From Geodermatophilaceae bacterium URHA0031 (GTDB lineage: Bacteria > Actinomycetota > Actinomycetes > Mycobacteriales > Geodermatophilaceae): a stretch of 40,487 nt of DNA. Made by a program: the position numbers and the translations under genes. Where the stretch lies: contig JHVP01000011.1 of NCBI GenBank assembly GCA_000620205.1, forward strand, positions 160,569-201,055, given 5' to 3'. Under the pieces are notes generated by a model. That model made no database searches, was not told where the DNA came from, and worked only from the letters and a program-made list of their open reading frames with translations. Of this stretch, positions 13,637 to 22,600 are shown piece after piece; within the stretch, counting starts at the first letter, position 1; each line of letters opens with the position of its first letter.

Positions 13637-16306
13637 TCACCGACCGGGCCGGGGGAACCGTGCGCCCACCGGGTGGGCGGGGGTCGGTGCGCCGTCGGTG
13701 CCGATGCCCGGCAGCTGCGCGCCGAGCGCGTCGACGTCCATCGGGCGGGCGAGCAGGAAGCCCTGGATGAAGCGGTGCCCCATGTCGCGCAGCAGCTGCA
13801 GCTCGGCCTGGGTCTCCACCCCCTCGACCACCACGGCCAGGCCCAGGCTGGTCCCCAGGTGCAGCACCGAGGCGCACAGCGCCCGGCGCTGCGGGTCGGT
13901 CTCGACGTCGGCGAGGAACTGGCGGTCCATCTTGAGCACGTCGATCGGCAGGCCCACCAGGTAGGCCAGCGAGGACCAGCCGGTGCCGAAGTCGTCGACC
14001 GCTATGCGCACGCCGAGCCGGCGCAGCAGCTGCAGGTCGGCGACCACGTGGCCGTCGTCCAGGAGGACCGACTCGGTGATCTCCAGGACCAGCCGGGAGG
14101 CGGGCAGCCCGCTGCCGTCCAGGGCGGCCAGCACGTCGTCGACGAGCGCGCCGCTGCGCACGTGCCGGGCGGACACGTTGACGGCGACGCCGAGGTCGGG
14201 GTGGGGCAGCGCGGCGATGGCCGCGGTGGCGTGGGCGAGCACCCAGCGGCCGATCTCGGTGATGAGCGAGGACTCCTCGGCGAGCGGGATGAACTCGGCG
14301 GGGGACACGGCGCCGTAGACCGGGTGCCGCCAGCGCAGCAGCGCCTCGACCGACACCGTCCGGCGCAGGGCGAGGTCGACGACCGGTTGGTAGACCAGGT
14401 GCAGCTGGTCCTCGCGGAGGGCGTCGGCCAGGTCGGCGCGCAGCGTCTCCTGGCGGTCCTGGGTGATCCGGAGGGCGTCGGAGTGCCGGCGCACCTGGCC
14501 GGGGCCGGCGGCGCGGGCGCTGCGCAGCGCCAGGTCGCCCCAGCGCAGCACCTCACCGGCGTCGACGTCGGCGGACAGCCCGGTGACGCCGGCCGCGGCG
14601 GTGAGCCGCAGCGTCGTCCCCGGACCGCTGGCGACCGGCTGGACCGCGGCGACCAGCCGCGCGGCCACCGTCTCGGCGTCGGCGATGGTGCCGTCGACGA
14701 CCACGGCGAACTCGCCGGCCCCGGCGCGGGCGAGCCAGTCGCCCCCGCGCAGCGCCCGGCTGAACCGGGTCGTGAGCGCGCGGAGGGCCATGGCGTCGTC
14801 GCGGTCGGAGAGGCCGTCGACCCCCAGCACCACCAGCGAGGTGGCGGACACCGAGGAGGCGCGCAGCACCGCGGCCAGGCGCTGGGTGAGGGCGGACCGG
14901 TTGGGCAGCCCGGTGGCCGGGTCGGTGGTGCTGAACGCGAGGTCGGTCACCACCGGCAGCGGGGCGGTGGCGGTGACGTCGCGGCAGTACAGCACCAGGG
15001 CGCCCACGTCGGGGTCGCTGCGCAGGTCGCGCACCTGGGCCTGGATGAGCCGCCAGCTGCCGTCGCACTGGCGGACGCGGGCGCTGCGGGTCCGGACCTC
15101 CTCGTCGTCGTGCGGAGCGCTCAGCGCGGCCACCAGACCGGCGGCGTCGTCCGGGTGGACCGTGTCGGCGACGGACCGCCCGACGATCCGCTGCGGCTCG
15201 ACACCGAGCAGGTCGGTGATGGCCGGGGAGACCCAGGTGACGGTCAGCTGGTCGTCGAGGATCACGACCGGGTCCGCGCTGCCGCGCACCAGGGTCCGGA
15301 AGTACGCCTCGCTGCGCTGCAGGTCCTGGGTGAGCCGCTGCTGGGTCGGCCAGGACACCGCCTGGTGGGCGAACAGCGCACCGAGGCCCAGCACGCCCAG
15401 GATCGTCCCGACGACGGTCAGCGTGCCGGTGACCAGCACGCTCAGCAGGAGCAGCGAGCCGCCGGCCATCGCGGTGGCGTGCGGCAGCAGGGCCCCCAGC
15501 GTGGAGCCGCCCGCGGGCCGCCGGTCGGGGGCGGGGCGGGGCCGGTCTTCCGCGCAGGCCACGGCGAGCAGGGCCAGCCCGAGGACGCTGGTGGCGCAGG
15601 CGAGGTACTGGACGAGGCCGGGGCCGGTGGCGATCGAGGAGTAGGCGCCGGCCTGCGCGGTCGCCACCTGCGAGGCGAACAGCAGCCAGCCGACGCGGCG
15701 CTGCTCGGCGGCGCAGACGGCGATGAGGACCAGCGAGAAGCCGGTGCCGATCGCGATGCCGGACATCAGGGCGAACAGCGCGATCGCCTCGTCCAGCGGC
15801 AGGACGCCGGACCGGCCGATGCTGAGGTGGTACAGCGTGTGCACGGTCAGCAGGTCGGCGAGCACGAACAGCACCAGCATCGTGGCCATCCGCGCCCGGG
15901 CTCCCCGCAGGGACGTGCGGTCGAGCATGCGGATGATGGCCACGACCACCAACAGGTGACCGGGGACGCTGCCCAGCGCGGTCTGCCCCCAGGGCAGCCA
16001 CGCCGCGGCCAGCAGGGCACCGGCGGCGCTGACGGCCACCGAGATCGCGTACCAGCGCCAGCCGGCCGGGTGGGCGCTGCGCCGTCCGGACCGGACCAGC
16101 AGCGCGAGCACGGCCGCGACGGCCAGGAAGTCGACGGTCACCGCCACGGTGACGGACCGGCTGCTCGGCAGCAGGCCGGCGGCGAGCGGGAGGAGGGCAG
16201 CCAGCACGGCCAGGAGCAGGTGCCGGTGCAGCGCGGGGGCGGCCGAGCCGCCGGGTCGAGAGGCGGACACGGCCCGCGCCGGGACGGCGAGGGGTGCGGT
16301 GGTCAC
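13637..16306 (-). CDS. membrane PAS-GGDEF-EAL protein, probable c-di-GMP phosphodiesterase
   Basis: An 889-residue signalling protein. Residues ~25-320 form about nine to ten membrane helices (a MASE-like sensor). They are followed by a PAS domain (~335-450, YFRTLVRGSADPVVILDD...), a GGDEF domain (~455-615) and an EAL domain (~625-870). The GGDEF signature has decayed to GAGEF, so diguanylate cyclase activity is unlikely. The EAL domain looks fully competent: SVEALLRWRHP, the Asn in VAVNVSARH, LEITES, IAVDDFGTGWSSL, LKMDRQF, VVEGVETQAEL and QGFLLARPM. It should therefore hydrolyse c-di-GMP in the cytoplasm. GTG 16306 is chosen because the hydrophobic region follows directly. It is divergent from the membrane gene at 16382, with a 75-base shared promoter region, and heads the minus-strand run. 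Confidence 0.9.
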   Translation of the reverse strand: MTTAPLAVPARAVSASRPGGSAAPALHRHLLLAVLAALLPLAAGLLPSSRSVTVAVTVDFLAVAAVLALLVRSGRRSAHPAGWRWYAISVAVSAAGALLAAAWLPWGQTALGSVPGHLLVVVAIIRMLDRTSLRGARARMATMLVLFVLADLLTVHTLYHLSIGRSGVLPLDEAIALFALMSGIAIGTGFSLVLIAVCAAEQRRVGWLLFASQVATAQAGAYSSIATGPGLVQYLACATSVLGLALLAVACAEDRPRPAPDRRPAGGSTLGALLPHATAMAGGSLLLLSVLVTGTLTVVGTILGVLGLGALFAHQAVSWPTQQRLTQDLQRSEAYFRTLVRGSADPVVILDDQLTVTWVSPAITDLLGVEPQRIVGRSVADTVHPDDAAGLVAALSAPHDDEEVRTRSARVRQCDGSWRLIQAQVRDLRSDPDVGALVLYCRDVTATAPLPVVTDLAFSTTDPATGLPNRSALTQRLAAVLRASSVSATSLVVLGVDGLSDRDDAMALRALTTRFSRALRGGDWLARAGAGEFAVVVDGTIADAETVAARLVAAVQPVASGPGTTLRLTAAAGVTGLSADVDAGEVLRWGDLALRSARAAGPGQVRRHSDALRITQDRQETLRADLADALREDQLHLVYQPVVDLALRRTVSVEALLRWRHPVYGAVSPAEFIPLAEESSLITEIGRWVLAHATAAIAALPHPDLGVAVNVSARHVRSGALVDDVLAALDGSGLPASRLVLEITESVLLDDGHVVADLQLLRRLGVRIAVDDFGTGWSSLAYLVGLPIDVLKMDRQFLADVETDPQRRALCASVLHLGTSLGLAVVVEGVETQAELQLLRDMGHRFIQGFLLARPMDVDALGAQLPGIGTDGAPTPAHPVGARFPRPGR

Positions 16307-16381
16307 CCCGGGGTTGTCGGGACCGGCCCGGCCGCTCTGCAGGCCGGCGACGCTGCCCTCACCCCAAGGGGGCGGGCAGCC

Positions 16382-18019
16382 GTGGCAGCATCCCCTCTCG
16401 TGCAGCGGGGCCCGGACGGCGCGGTCGGCCCGCGCGCGGCCGACCTGGCGGTGGTCGCGGCGCTGGTCCTCGGCTTCGCCGTGGCGTCCGCCGCGCTGGC
16501 GGCCCGGACCGGCGCCTGGGGTCTCCCGCACAACGACGACTGGGCGATGCTGCGGATCGCGCAGCGGCTGGCCGAGACCGGTGAGGTCCGGCTGGTCGGC
16601 TGGAACCGGATGTCGCTGGTCGGCCAGAGCGTCCCCGGAGCCGCGGCCCTCCGGCTGTCCGGCGGCGGGGTGACGACCCTGCAGGCCCTCGACCTGGCCG
16701 CGGCGGCGCTGCTGCCGGCGGTGGCCTACGCGCTGCTGCGCCGGTTCCTGCCGCCCGGGCGGTCCGCGCTCGGCGCGCTGACCGTGGTCGGCACGTGCGA
16801 GCTGTGGCTGCTGTCCACCTCGTTCATGACCGACGTCCTGGCGGCGCTGCTGGTGCTCGGGTCGGTGCTGCTCGGCGTGGCCGCCGTGCGCGCACCGGGT
16901 CGCCGCGCCGCCCGGCTGCTGCTGGTCGGGTCGGTGGCGGTGGGGCTGTGGGCCTGCACCGTCCGGGAGGGCGCGCTGGCCGCCCCGGCCGCGGTGCTGG
17001 TCGCCGCGCTCGCCACCCGCCGGGACCTGCGGCGGACGGCATGGGCGTCGGCAGCGGCCGGCGGGGCCGCGGTGGCGGCGTTCGAGCTGTGGCGGCGGTC
17101 GCTGGCCGGTGACGACCCTCCGGTCCTGGCCGTCGACCCGGTGGCCACCGCGGCGCACGGAGCCGAGGCGCTGTTCTGGACCGGCCTGGTGCTGAGCCCG
17201 GTGACCCTGTTCCTCAGCCGCTGGTGGCGGCGGCGCCGGGCCTGGCTCGCCGTCGGCCTGGCCGGCTGCGTCGCCGTCGCGGTCTCCCGGGGTCTGGACC
17301 GGCCGCTCTTCCCGGCCAACTACCTCAGCCAGCGCGGCGGCTACTCGACCGCGGAGCTGGGCAGCCGGGCGGTGCTGGTGCCCGGCGTCGTGTGGGCGGG
17401 GGTGTGCGGGGTCGCCGTGGTGTCGGCCGGGGTGCTGGTCGAGCGGCTGGCTGACCGGCGGAGCCGGTCCGTGGCGGCGCGCGGGGATCCGGCGGCGCGG
17501 GTGCTGGCCTGGTTCGTCGGGCTGACCGTCGCCGGCCTGCTGGCGCAGGACGTGGTGGGGCAGACGACGTACTCCCGGTACCTGCTGGCGCTGCCACCGG
17601 TGCTCGCCGTCCTGGTGCTGCAGTCGGTGCCGCCGGCCGGGACCGCTGCCGCTCCGCGCCGGCTCGCGTGGCTGGGGTCGGGGGCGCTGCTGGTGGCGGC
17701 CGGTGCCCTCGCGGTCGTGCTGACCGCCGGCACGCTGCGGTCGGACACCGCCCGGTGGACCGCCGCCCAGGAGCTGGTCGACGCCGGGGTGGACCCGATG
17801 TCGATCGCCGTCGGTCAGGAGTGGTCGGGCTGGCACACCGCCGTGCCGGCCGTGCACGCCGGCCGCGACGCACCGGGGGACCAGGGCTGGTGGACCGGGA
17901 TGTTCAGCGACGCGTCGGAGTGCTGGCTGGTGGCCGTCGACGACCGCGGGCGGGCGGGGTACCGGCTGGTGGCGGCGGGGCCCGGCGTCTGGGTGTTCCG
18001 CGCCGAGACGGCCTGCTGA
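16382..18019 (+). CDS. polytopic membrane protein, possible GT39/GT-C-type glycosyltransferase
   Basis: A 545-residue protein with about ten to twelve hydrophobic helices. After the first helix (LAVVAALVLGFAVASAALAA) comes the acidic loop LPHNDDWAMLRIAQRLAETGE; an Asp-rich first periplasmic loop is the hallmark of GT-C glycosyltransferases that use polyprenyl-phosphate sugars. The C-terminal ~110 residues after the last helix (AQELVDAGVDPMSIAVGQEW...) look extracytoplasmic. The sugar and acceptor are unknown. AAGGGGG ends 9 bases before GTG 16382; GTG 16400 is an alternative start. It is divergent from the EAL protein gene. The identification is by architecture only. Confidence 0.65.
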   Translation: MAASPLVQRGPDGAVGPRAADLAVVAALVLGFAVASAALAARTGAWGLPHNDDWAMLRIAQRLAETGEVRLVGWNRMSLVGQSVPGAAALRLSGGGVTTLQALDLAAAALLPAVAYALLRRFLPPGRSALGALTVVGTCELWLLSTSFMTDVLAALLVLGSVLLGVAAVRAPGRRAARLLLVGSVAVGLWACTVREGALAAPAAVLVAALATRRDLRRTAWASAAAGGAAVAAFELWRRSLAGDDPPVLAVDPVATAAHGAEALFWTGLVLSPVTLFLSRWWRRRRAWLAVGLAGCVAVAVSRGLDRPLFPANYLSQRGGYSTAELGSRAVLVPGVVWAGVCGVAVVSAGVLVERLADRRSRSVAARGDPAARVLAWFVGLTVAGLLAQDVVGQTTYSRYLLALPPVLAVLVLQSVPPAGTAAAPRRLAWLGSGALLVAAGALAVVLTAGTLRSDTARWTAAQELVDAGVDPMSIAVGQEWSGWHTAVPAVHAGRDAPGDQGWWTGMFSDASECWLVAVDDRGRAGYRLVAAGPGVWVFRAETAC

Positions 18020-18036
18020 CCGTCAGCGGTGCAGGG

Positions 18037-18252
18037 TCACCAGCGCAGCGGGCTCTTCGCGCGGGAGTCCGCGGTGCGGCAGGCCCGGCAGTGCCCCCAG
18101 GTGGCGATCCGCTGCGGGCTGCTGGGCTCACCGCACTCGGGGCAGTCGACGGCGCCCTCGGCCGCCGGTCGGGCGGTCGGGACCTGCGGAGCGTCGGCTC
18201 CGGCGTCGCTGCCGGGGGAGTGGTCGGGCCTACCTGCGGTGTCCTTGCTGAT
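18037..18252 (-). CDS. small zinc-ribbon protein, apparently with an ATC start
   Basis: A 71-residue reading frame with two CxxC pairs (VDCPECGEP and HCRACR), the pattern of a zinc ribbon, and a basic C-terminus ending SPLRW. Upstream of ISKDTAGRPDH there is a perfect AGGAGG, 6 bases before an ATC codon. The frame has no ATG, GTG or TTG between the preceding in-frame TAG and the cysteine region. Initiation at ATC, or a recent ATG-to-ATC change, is the best explanation. The N-terminal half is Pro/Ala/Asp-rich and probably flexible. Function unknown. It is followed in the same direction of reading by nothing; the membrane gene ends 17 bases beyond its stop. Confidence 0.6.
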   Translation of the reverse strand: MSKDTAGRPDHSPGSDAGADAPQVPTARPAAEGAVDCPECGEPSSPQRIATWGHCRACRTADSRAKSPLRW

Positions 18253-18312
18253 GGCGCGCCTCCTGAGGTGTTGCCGAGGACGCTACTCAGCAACACCAGA
18301 CCCCGCTGGTCG

Positions 18313-18486
18313 TCAGCTGCTGCGAGGGAGCCGGTGGTAGCCCAGGAGGTCCCGGGACGGCGCGGGGTCGACCCACTGGAAGCTCCGGCACCGGCAGGTG
18401 TCGTAGGCGGCGCACGTCGGGCCGTGCTGGTGGTAGCTGTGCCCGCAGCGGTGGCACGAGACGGCCTCGGCCTGTTCGTCGCGCAC
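18313..18486 (-). CDS. small Cys/His-rich protein (57 aa)
   Basis: A 57-residue protein starting at GTG 18486 behind a strong GAGGAGGAG. Its cysteines and histidines are clustered (SCHRCGHSYHQHGPTCAAYDTCRC), fitting a compact zinc-binding fold. The C-terminus is DLLGYHRLPRSS. A longer reading to 18570 is possible but would add an Arg/Pro-rich stretch of non-coding character. It lies upstream of, and in the same direction as, the other small zinc-ribbon gene, with 60 bases between. Function unknown. Confidence 0.65.
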   Translation of the reverse strand: MRDEQAEAVSCHRCGHSYHQHGPTCAAYDTCRCRSFQWVDPAPSRDLLGYHRLPRSS

Positions 18487-18659
18487 GGCTCCTCCTCGGG
18501 GCCTCCGGCAGCCGGGCGCTGCGCGGGCGGTGCAGCGCCGGCCCGGGGGGACCGGGCGCGGGCTGCGCACATGGTGGCCGACCGGCCTCCGCTCGGCCAG
18601 CTGACCCCGGTCCGGTCGCCCGCAGGCGCGGGGACCCCGCCGATGTCGGTGCCCTCGGC

Positions 18660-18695
18660 TAGCTTCCCGCCCGGACGGTCGGACCCGAGGAGGGG
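18660..18695 (+). promoter_or_regulatory. -10 element and ribosome-binding site of the glycosylase gene
   Basis: TAGCTT (18660-18665) is a TANNNT-type -10. GAGGAGGGG (18687-18695) is a strong ribosome-binding site just before ATG 18699 and decides that start. I see no gene in the 212 bases between 18487 and 18698. Confidence 0.5.
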
Positions 18696-18698
18696 CGC

Positions 18699-19559
18699 AT
18701 GGAACGGCTCGAGACGACGATCGACGTCCAGGGACCGTGGTCGCTGGCCACCAGCCGGCGGTTCTGGGAGGGCTTCACGCCCGCAGCGCTCACCCCGCAG
18801 GACGGCGGCGCCCGGCTGCGCACCGTCTTCCGGGTCGACCGGGACTGGTCCCGTGCGGCGGTGGAGGTGACCCAGGCAGGCGGCGCCGCGGAGCTGGTGC
18901 TCACCGGCGACGGCGACCTGACGGCGGCGGCTGCGCAGGTCTGCCGGTTCCTGTCCCTGGACGTCGACGCCCGCGGCTGGCCGGACGTGGGCCGCCGGGA
19001 CCGGGTGATCGGCGAGGCCCAGCGGCAGCTGCCCGGGCTGCGCCCCTGCGGTTTCCACTCCCCGTACGAGGCCGCCGCCTGGGCGGTGCTGTCCCAGCGG
19101 GTGCGGATCGTGCAGGCCGCCCGGGTGCGGCAGCAGCTGGTCGACGAGCACGGCGACGACGGCGCGTTCCCGGCGCCGGAGCGGTTGCGGGCGCTCGACC
19201 TGGACCTCCCCGGGCGCAAGACCGAGTACCTGCACGCGGTCGCCGACGCCGCGCTCGACGGCCGGCTGGACGGTGCGACGCTGCGGTCGGCCGACCCGGA
19301 GGAGGCGGTGCGGGGCGTTCAGCAGATCACCGGGCTGGGGCCGTTCGCCGCCGAGCTCGTCGTCCTCCGCGGCGCCACCGCCCCGGACGGGCTGCCCCGA
19401 CAGGAGCGCCGGCTGGAGAGCGAGGTCGCCGAGCGCTACGGCCCGGACGCCGACCTGCGCGCGACGGCGGAGGCCTGGCGCCCCTTCCGGACCTGGGCCG
19501 CCGTCCTGCTCCGCGCCCTGCGGGAGCAGCGCACCGCCGAGATCGCCGGTGCCCGCTGA
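18699..19559 (+). CDS. AlkA-type DNA-3-methyladenine glycosylase II
   Basis: A 286-residue base-excision repair glycosylase of the HhH-GPD superfamily. The N-terminal part resembles the AlkA_N-like fold (LETTIDVQGPWSLATSRRFWEGF). The helix-hairpin-helix is QQITGLGPFAAELVVLRG. CGFHSPYEAAAWAVLSQRV matches the conserved helix ahead of it. At the place where E. coli AlkA has the catalytic aspartate after Leu-Pro, this protein reads LPRQER (232-237), so the usual Asp is absent and Glu236 is the nearest acidic residue. It would remove alkylated purines from DNA if active. It lies 63 bases upstream of the formate dehydrogenase gene; co-transcription is possible but functionally unexplained. Confidence 0.8.
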   Translation: MERLETTIDVQGPWSLATSRRFWEGFTPAALTPQDGGARLRTVFRVDRDWSRAAVEVTQAGGAAELVLTGDGDLTAAAAQVCRFLSLDVDARGWPDVGRRDRVIGEAQRQLPGLRPCGFHSPYEAAAWAVLSQRVRIVQAARVRQQLVDEHGDDGAFPAPERLRALDLDLPGRKTEYLHAVADAALDGRLDGATLRSADPEEAVRGVQQITGLGPFAAELVVLRGATAPDGLPRQERRLESEVAERYGPDADLRATAEAWRPFRTWAAVLLRALREQRTAEIAGAR

Positions 19560-19622
19560 CGACGTCGGCGCGCACGCCAGGTCCGCGAGCGCGGTGGACG
19601 ACCGAGTGGCAAGCTCCACGTC

Positions 19623-22600
19623 GTGAAGACGTGGCTCGACGCGTGGCCGGTGTTCCGGCAGCTCACCGGCTCAGATCCCCTCGGCCGCGGCGTGGCCGCG
19701 CGCAGCAGGGCCACCGAGCAGGTGGTCAGCCGGACGGCGACCGCCGACCGGGTCGTCACGTCGGTCTGCCCGTACTGCGCGGTCGGTTGCGGCCAGCGCG
19801 TGTTCGTCAAGGACGAGAAGATCGTCCAGATCGAGGGCGACCCCGACTCGCCGATCAGCCGCGGCCGGCTCTGCCCCAAGGGCAGCGCGAGCAAGCAGCT
19901 GGTCACCAGCCCGTCCCGCGTGACCACGGTCAAGTACCGCCGTCCCCACGCCACGGACTGGGAGGACCTGGACCTCGACACGGCGATGGAGATGATCGCC
20001 GACCGCGTCCTGGACGCCCGGGAGAAGGGCTGGCAGGTCGAGGACGGCGGCCAGCGCGTCAACCGGACCATGGGGCTGGCCAGCCTCGGCGGGGCGACGC
20101 TGGACAACGAAGAGAACTACCTGATGAAGAAGCTGTACAGCGCCCTGGGCGCCATACAGATCGAGAACCAGGCCCGCATATAGCACTCGTCGACGGTCCC
20201 CGGTCTGGGGACCTCGTTCGGCCGTGGTGGCGCGACCAACTTCCAGGAAGACCTGGCGAACTCCGACTGCATCGTCATCGAGGGTTCGAACATGGCCGAG
20301 TGCCACCCGGTGGGCTTCCAGTGGGTGATGGAGGCCAAGGCCCGGGGGGCCAAGGTCATCCACATCGACCCGCGGTTCACCCGGACCAGCGCGGTCGCCG
20401 ACCTGCACGTCCCGCTGCGCATCGGCACCGACATCGCCTTCCTCGGCGGGCTGATCCGGTACGTCCTGGACAACGACCTGTACTTCAAGGACTACGTGGT
20501 CGCTTACACCAACGCCGCGGCGCTGGTGGGTGAGGACTTCGTCGACGCCGAGGACCTCGGCGGCCTGTTCTCCGGCTTCGACCCCGAGCACGGCCAGTAC
20601 GACACCGACAGCTGGGAGTACGAGTTCGCCGAGCCGAAGCACGCCCGCGCGGACGACCCGGAACGGGCCGCGCACCAGGAGCTCGTCGACCACCACCACG
20701 ACGTCCAGTCCGCCGACAAGGCGCAAACCCTCGGCAGCGGCGGGGCCCCCATCCCGGGCAAACCCAAGCGCGACGAGACGCTGCAGCACCCGCGCAGCGT
20801 CTTCCAGGTGCTCAAGCGGCACTTCGCCCGCTACACCCCGGAGATGGTCGCCGAGGTCTGCGGCATCGAGCCGGCGGTGTTCGAGCAGGTCGCGCAGTGG
20901 GTCACGGCCAACAGCGGCCGCGACCGGACGACCGCGTGGGTGTACTCGGTGGGCTGGACGCAGCACAGCGTCGGCGCGCAGTACATCCGCACGGCGTCGA
21001 TCCTGCAGACGCTGCTGGGCAACATCGGCCGGCCCGGCGGCGGCATCCTGGCGCTGCGCGGGCACGCCAGCATCCAGGGCTCGACCGACGTCCCGACGCT
21101 GTTCAACCTGCTGCCCGGCTATCTGCCGATGCCGCACGCCGCCCAGCACCAGTCGCTCGCCGACTACGTGGCCGACTCGGCCGGCAAGCCCGGGTTCTGG
21201 GGCAACAAGCGGGCCTACATGGTCAGCCTGCTCAAGGCCTGGTTCGGCGACGCCGCACAGCAGGAGAACGACTTCGGGTTCGACTGGCTCCCGAAGATCA
21301 ACGGCGACCACAGCTCCTACCGGACGATCGCGGACATGATCGCCGGGAAGGTGCACGGCTACTTCCTGGTCGGCGAGAACCCCTCGGTCGGCTCGCCCAA
21401 CGGCCGGATGAACCGGTTCGGGTTGGCCAACCTCGACTGGCTCGTCGTCCGCGACCTGCAGATGATCGAGTCGGCCACCTTCTGGAAGGAGGGCCCGGAG
21501 ATCGAGTCCGGCGAGATGGCGCCGGAGACGATCGGCACCGAGGTCTTCTTCATGCCGGCCGCGACGCACACGGAGAAGGAAGGCACCTTCACCCAGACCC
21601 AGCGGCTGCTGCAGTGGCGGCACAAGGCGGTCGAACCGCCGGCCGACGCCCGCAGCGACCTGTGGTTCTACTTCCACCTCGGCCGCATCCTGCGCAAGCG
21701 GCTGGCCGGGTCCACCGACCCGCGCGACCAGGCGCTGCTGAACCTGACCTGGGACTACCCGACGATCGGGGAGACCGCGGACCCCGACGCCGAGGCCGTG
21801 CTGCGCGAGATCAACGGTGTCGGCCCCGACGGCAAGGCGCTGTCGGGCTACACCGAGCTCAAGGACGACGGGACGACGACCAGCGGCTGCTGGATCTACT
21901 CCGGCGTCTACGCCGACGAGGTCAACCAGGCGGCCCGGCGGAAGTCGCGCCGCGAGCAGGGACCGGTCGCGCTGGAGTGGGGCTGGGCGTGGCCGATGAA
22001 CCGCCGGATCCTCTACAACCGTGCCTCGGCCGACCCGGACGGCAAGCCGTGGAGCGAGCGCAAGAAGTACGTGTACTGGGACGAGGTCGCCGGGAAGTGG
22101 ACCGGTGACGACGTGCCGGACTTCGAGGCGACCAAGCCGCCGGACTACGTGCCCCCGGAGGGGGCGAAGGCGCAGGACGCGATCGGCGGCGCCGACCCGT
22201 TCATCATGCAGATGGACGGCAAGGCCTGGCTGTACGCGCCATCCGGCCTGGTCGACGGCCCGATGCCGACGCACTACGAGCCGGCCGAGTCGGTCGTGGA
22301 GAACTACCTCTACGACCAGCAGTCCAGCCCCACGATCGAGCGGATCGCCGGGCCGTGGAACCGGGAGAACCCCTCGCTCAGCGAGGTCTTCCCGTTCCAG
22401 GTGACCACCTACCGGCTCACCGAGCACCACACCGCCGGTGGCATGAGCCGCACGCTGCCCTACCTGTCCGAGCTCCAGCCGGAGTTCTTCGTCGAGGTCA
22501 GCCCCGAGCTCGCCGAGCTGCGTGGGCTGGTCAACGGCGAGTTCGCCACCCTGGTCAGCGCCCGGACGGCGATCGAGGCGAAGGTCCTGGTCACCGAGCG

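Noticed and set aside
12800..16381. A very long plus-strand open frame running from the MBL gene through the EAL gene into the membrane gene at 16382.
   Set aside because: It is antisense to convincing genes, and the translation is Gly/Gln/Arg/His-biased without domains; only the part from 16382 on is real.
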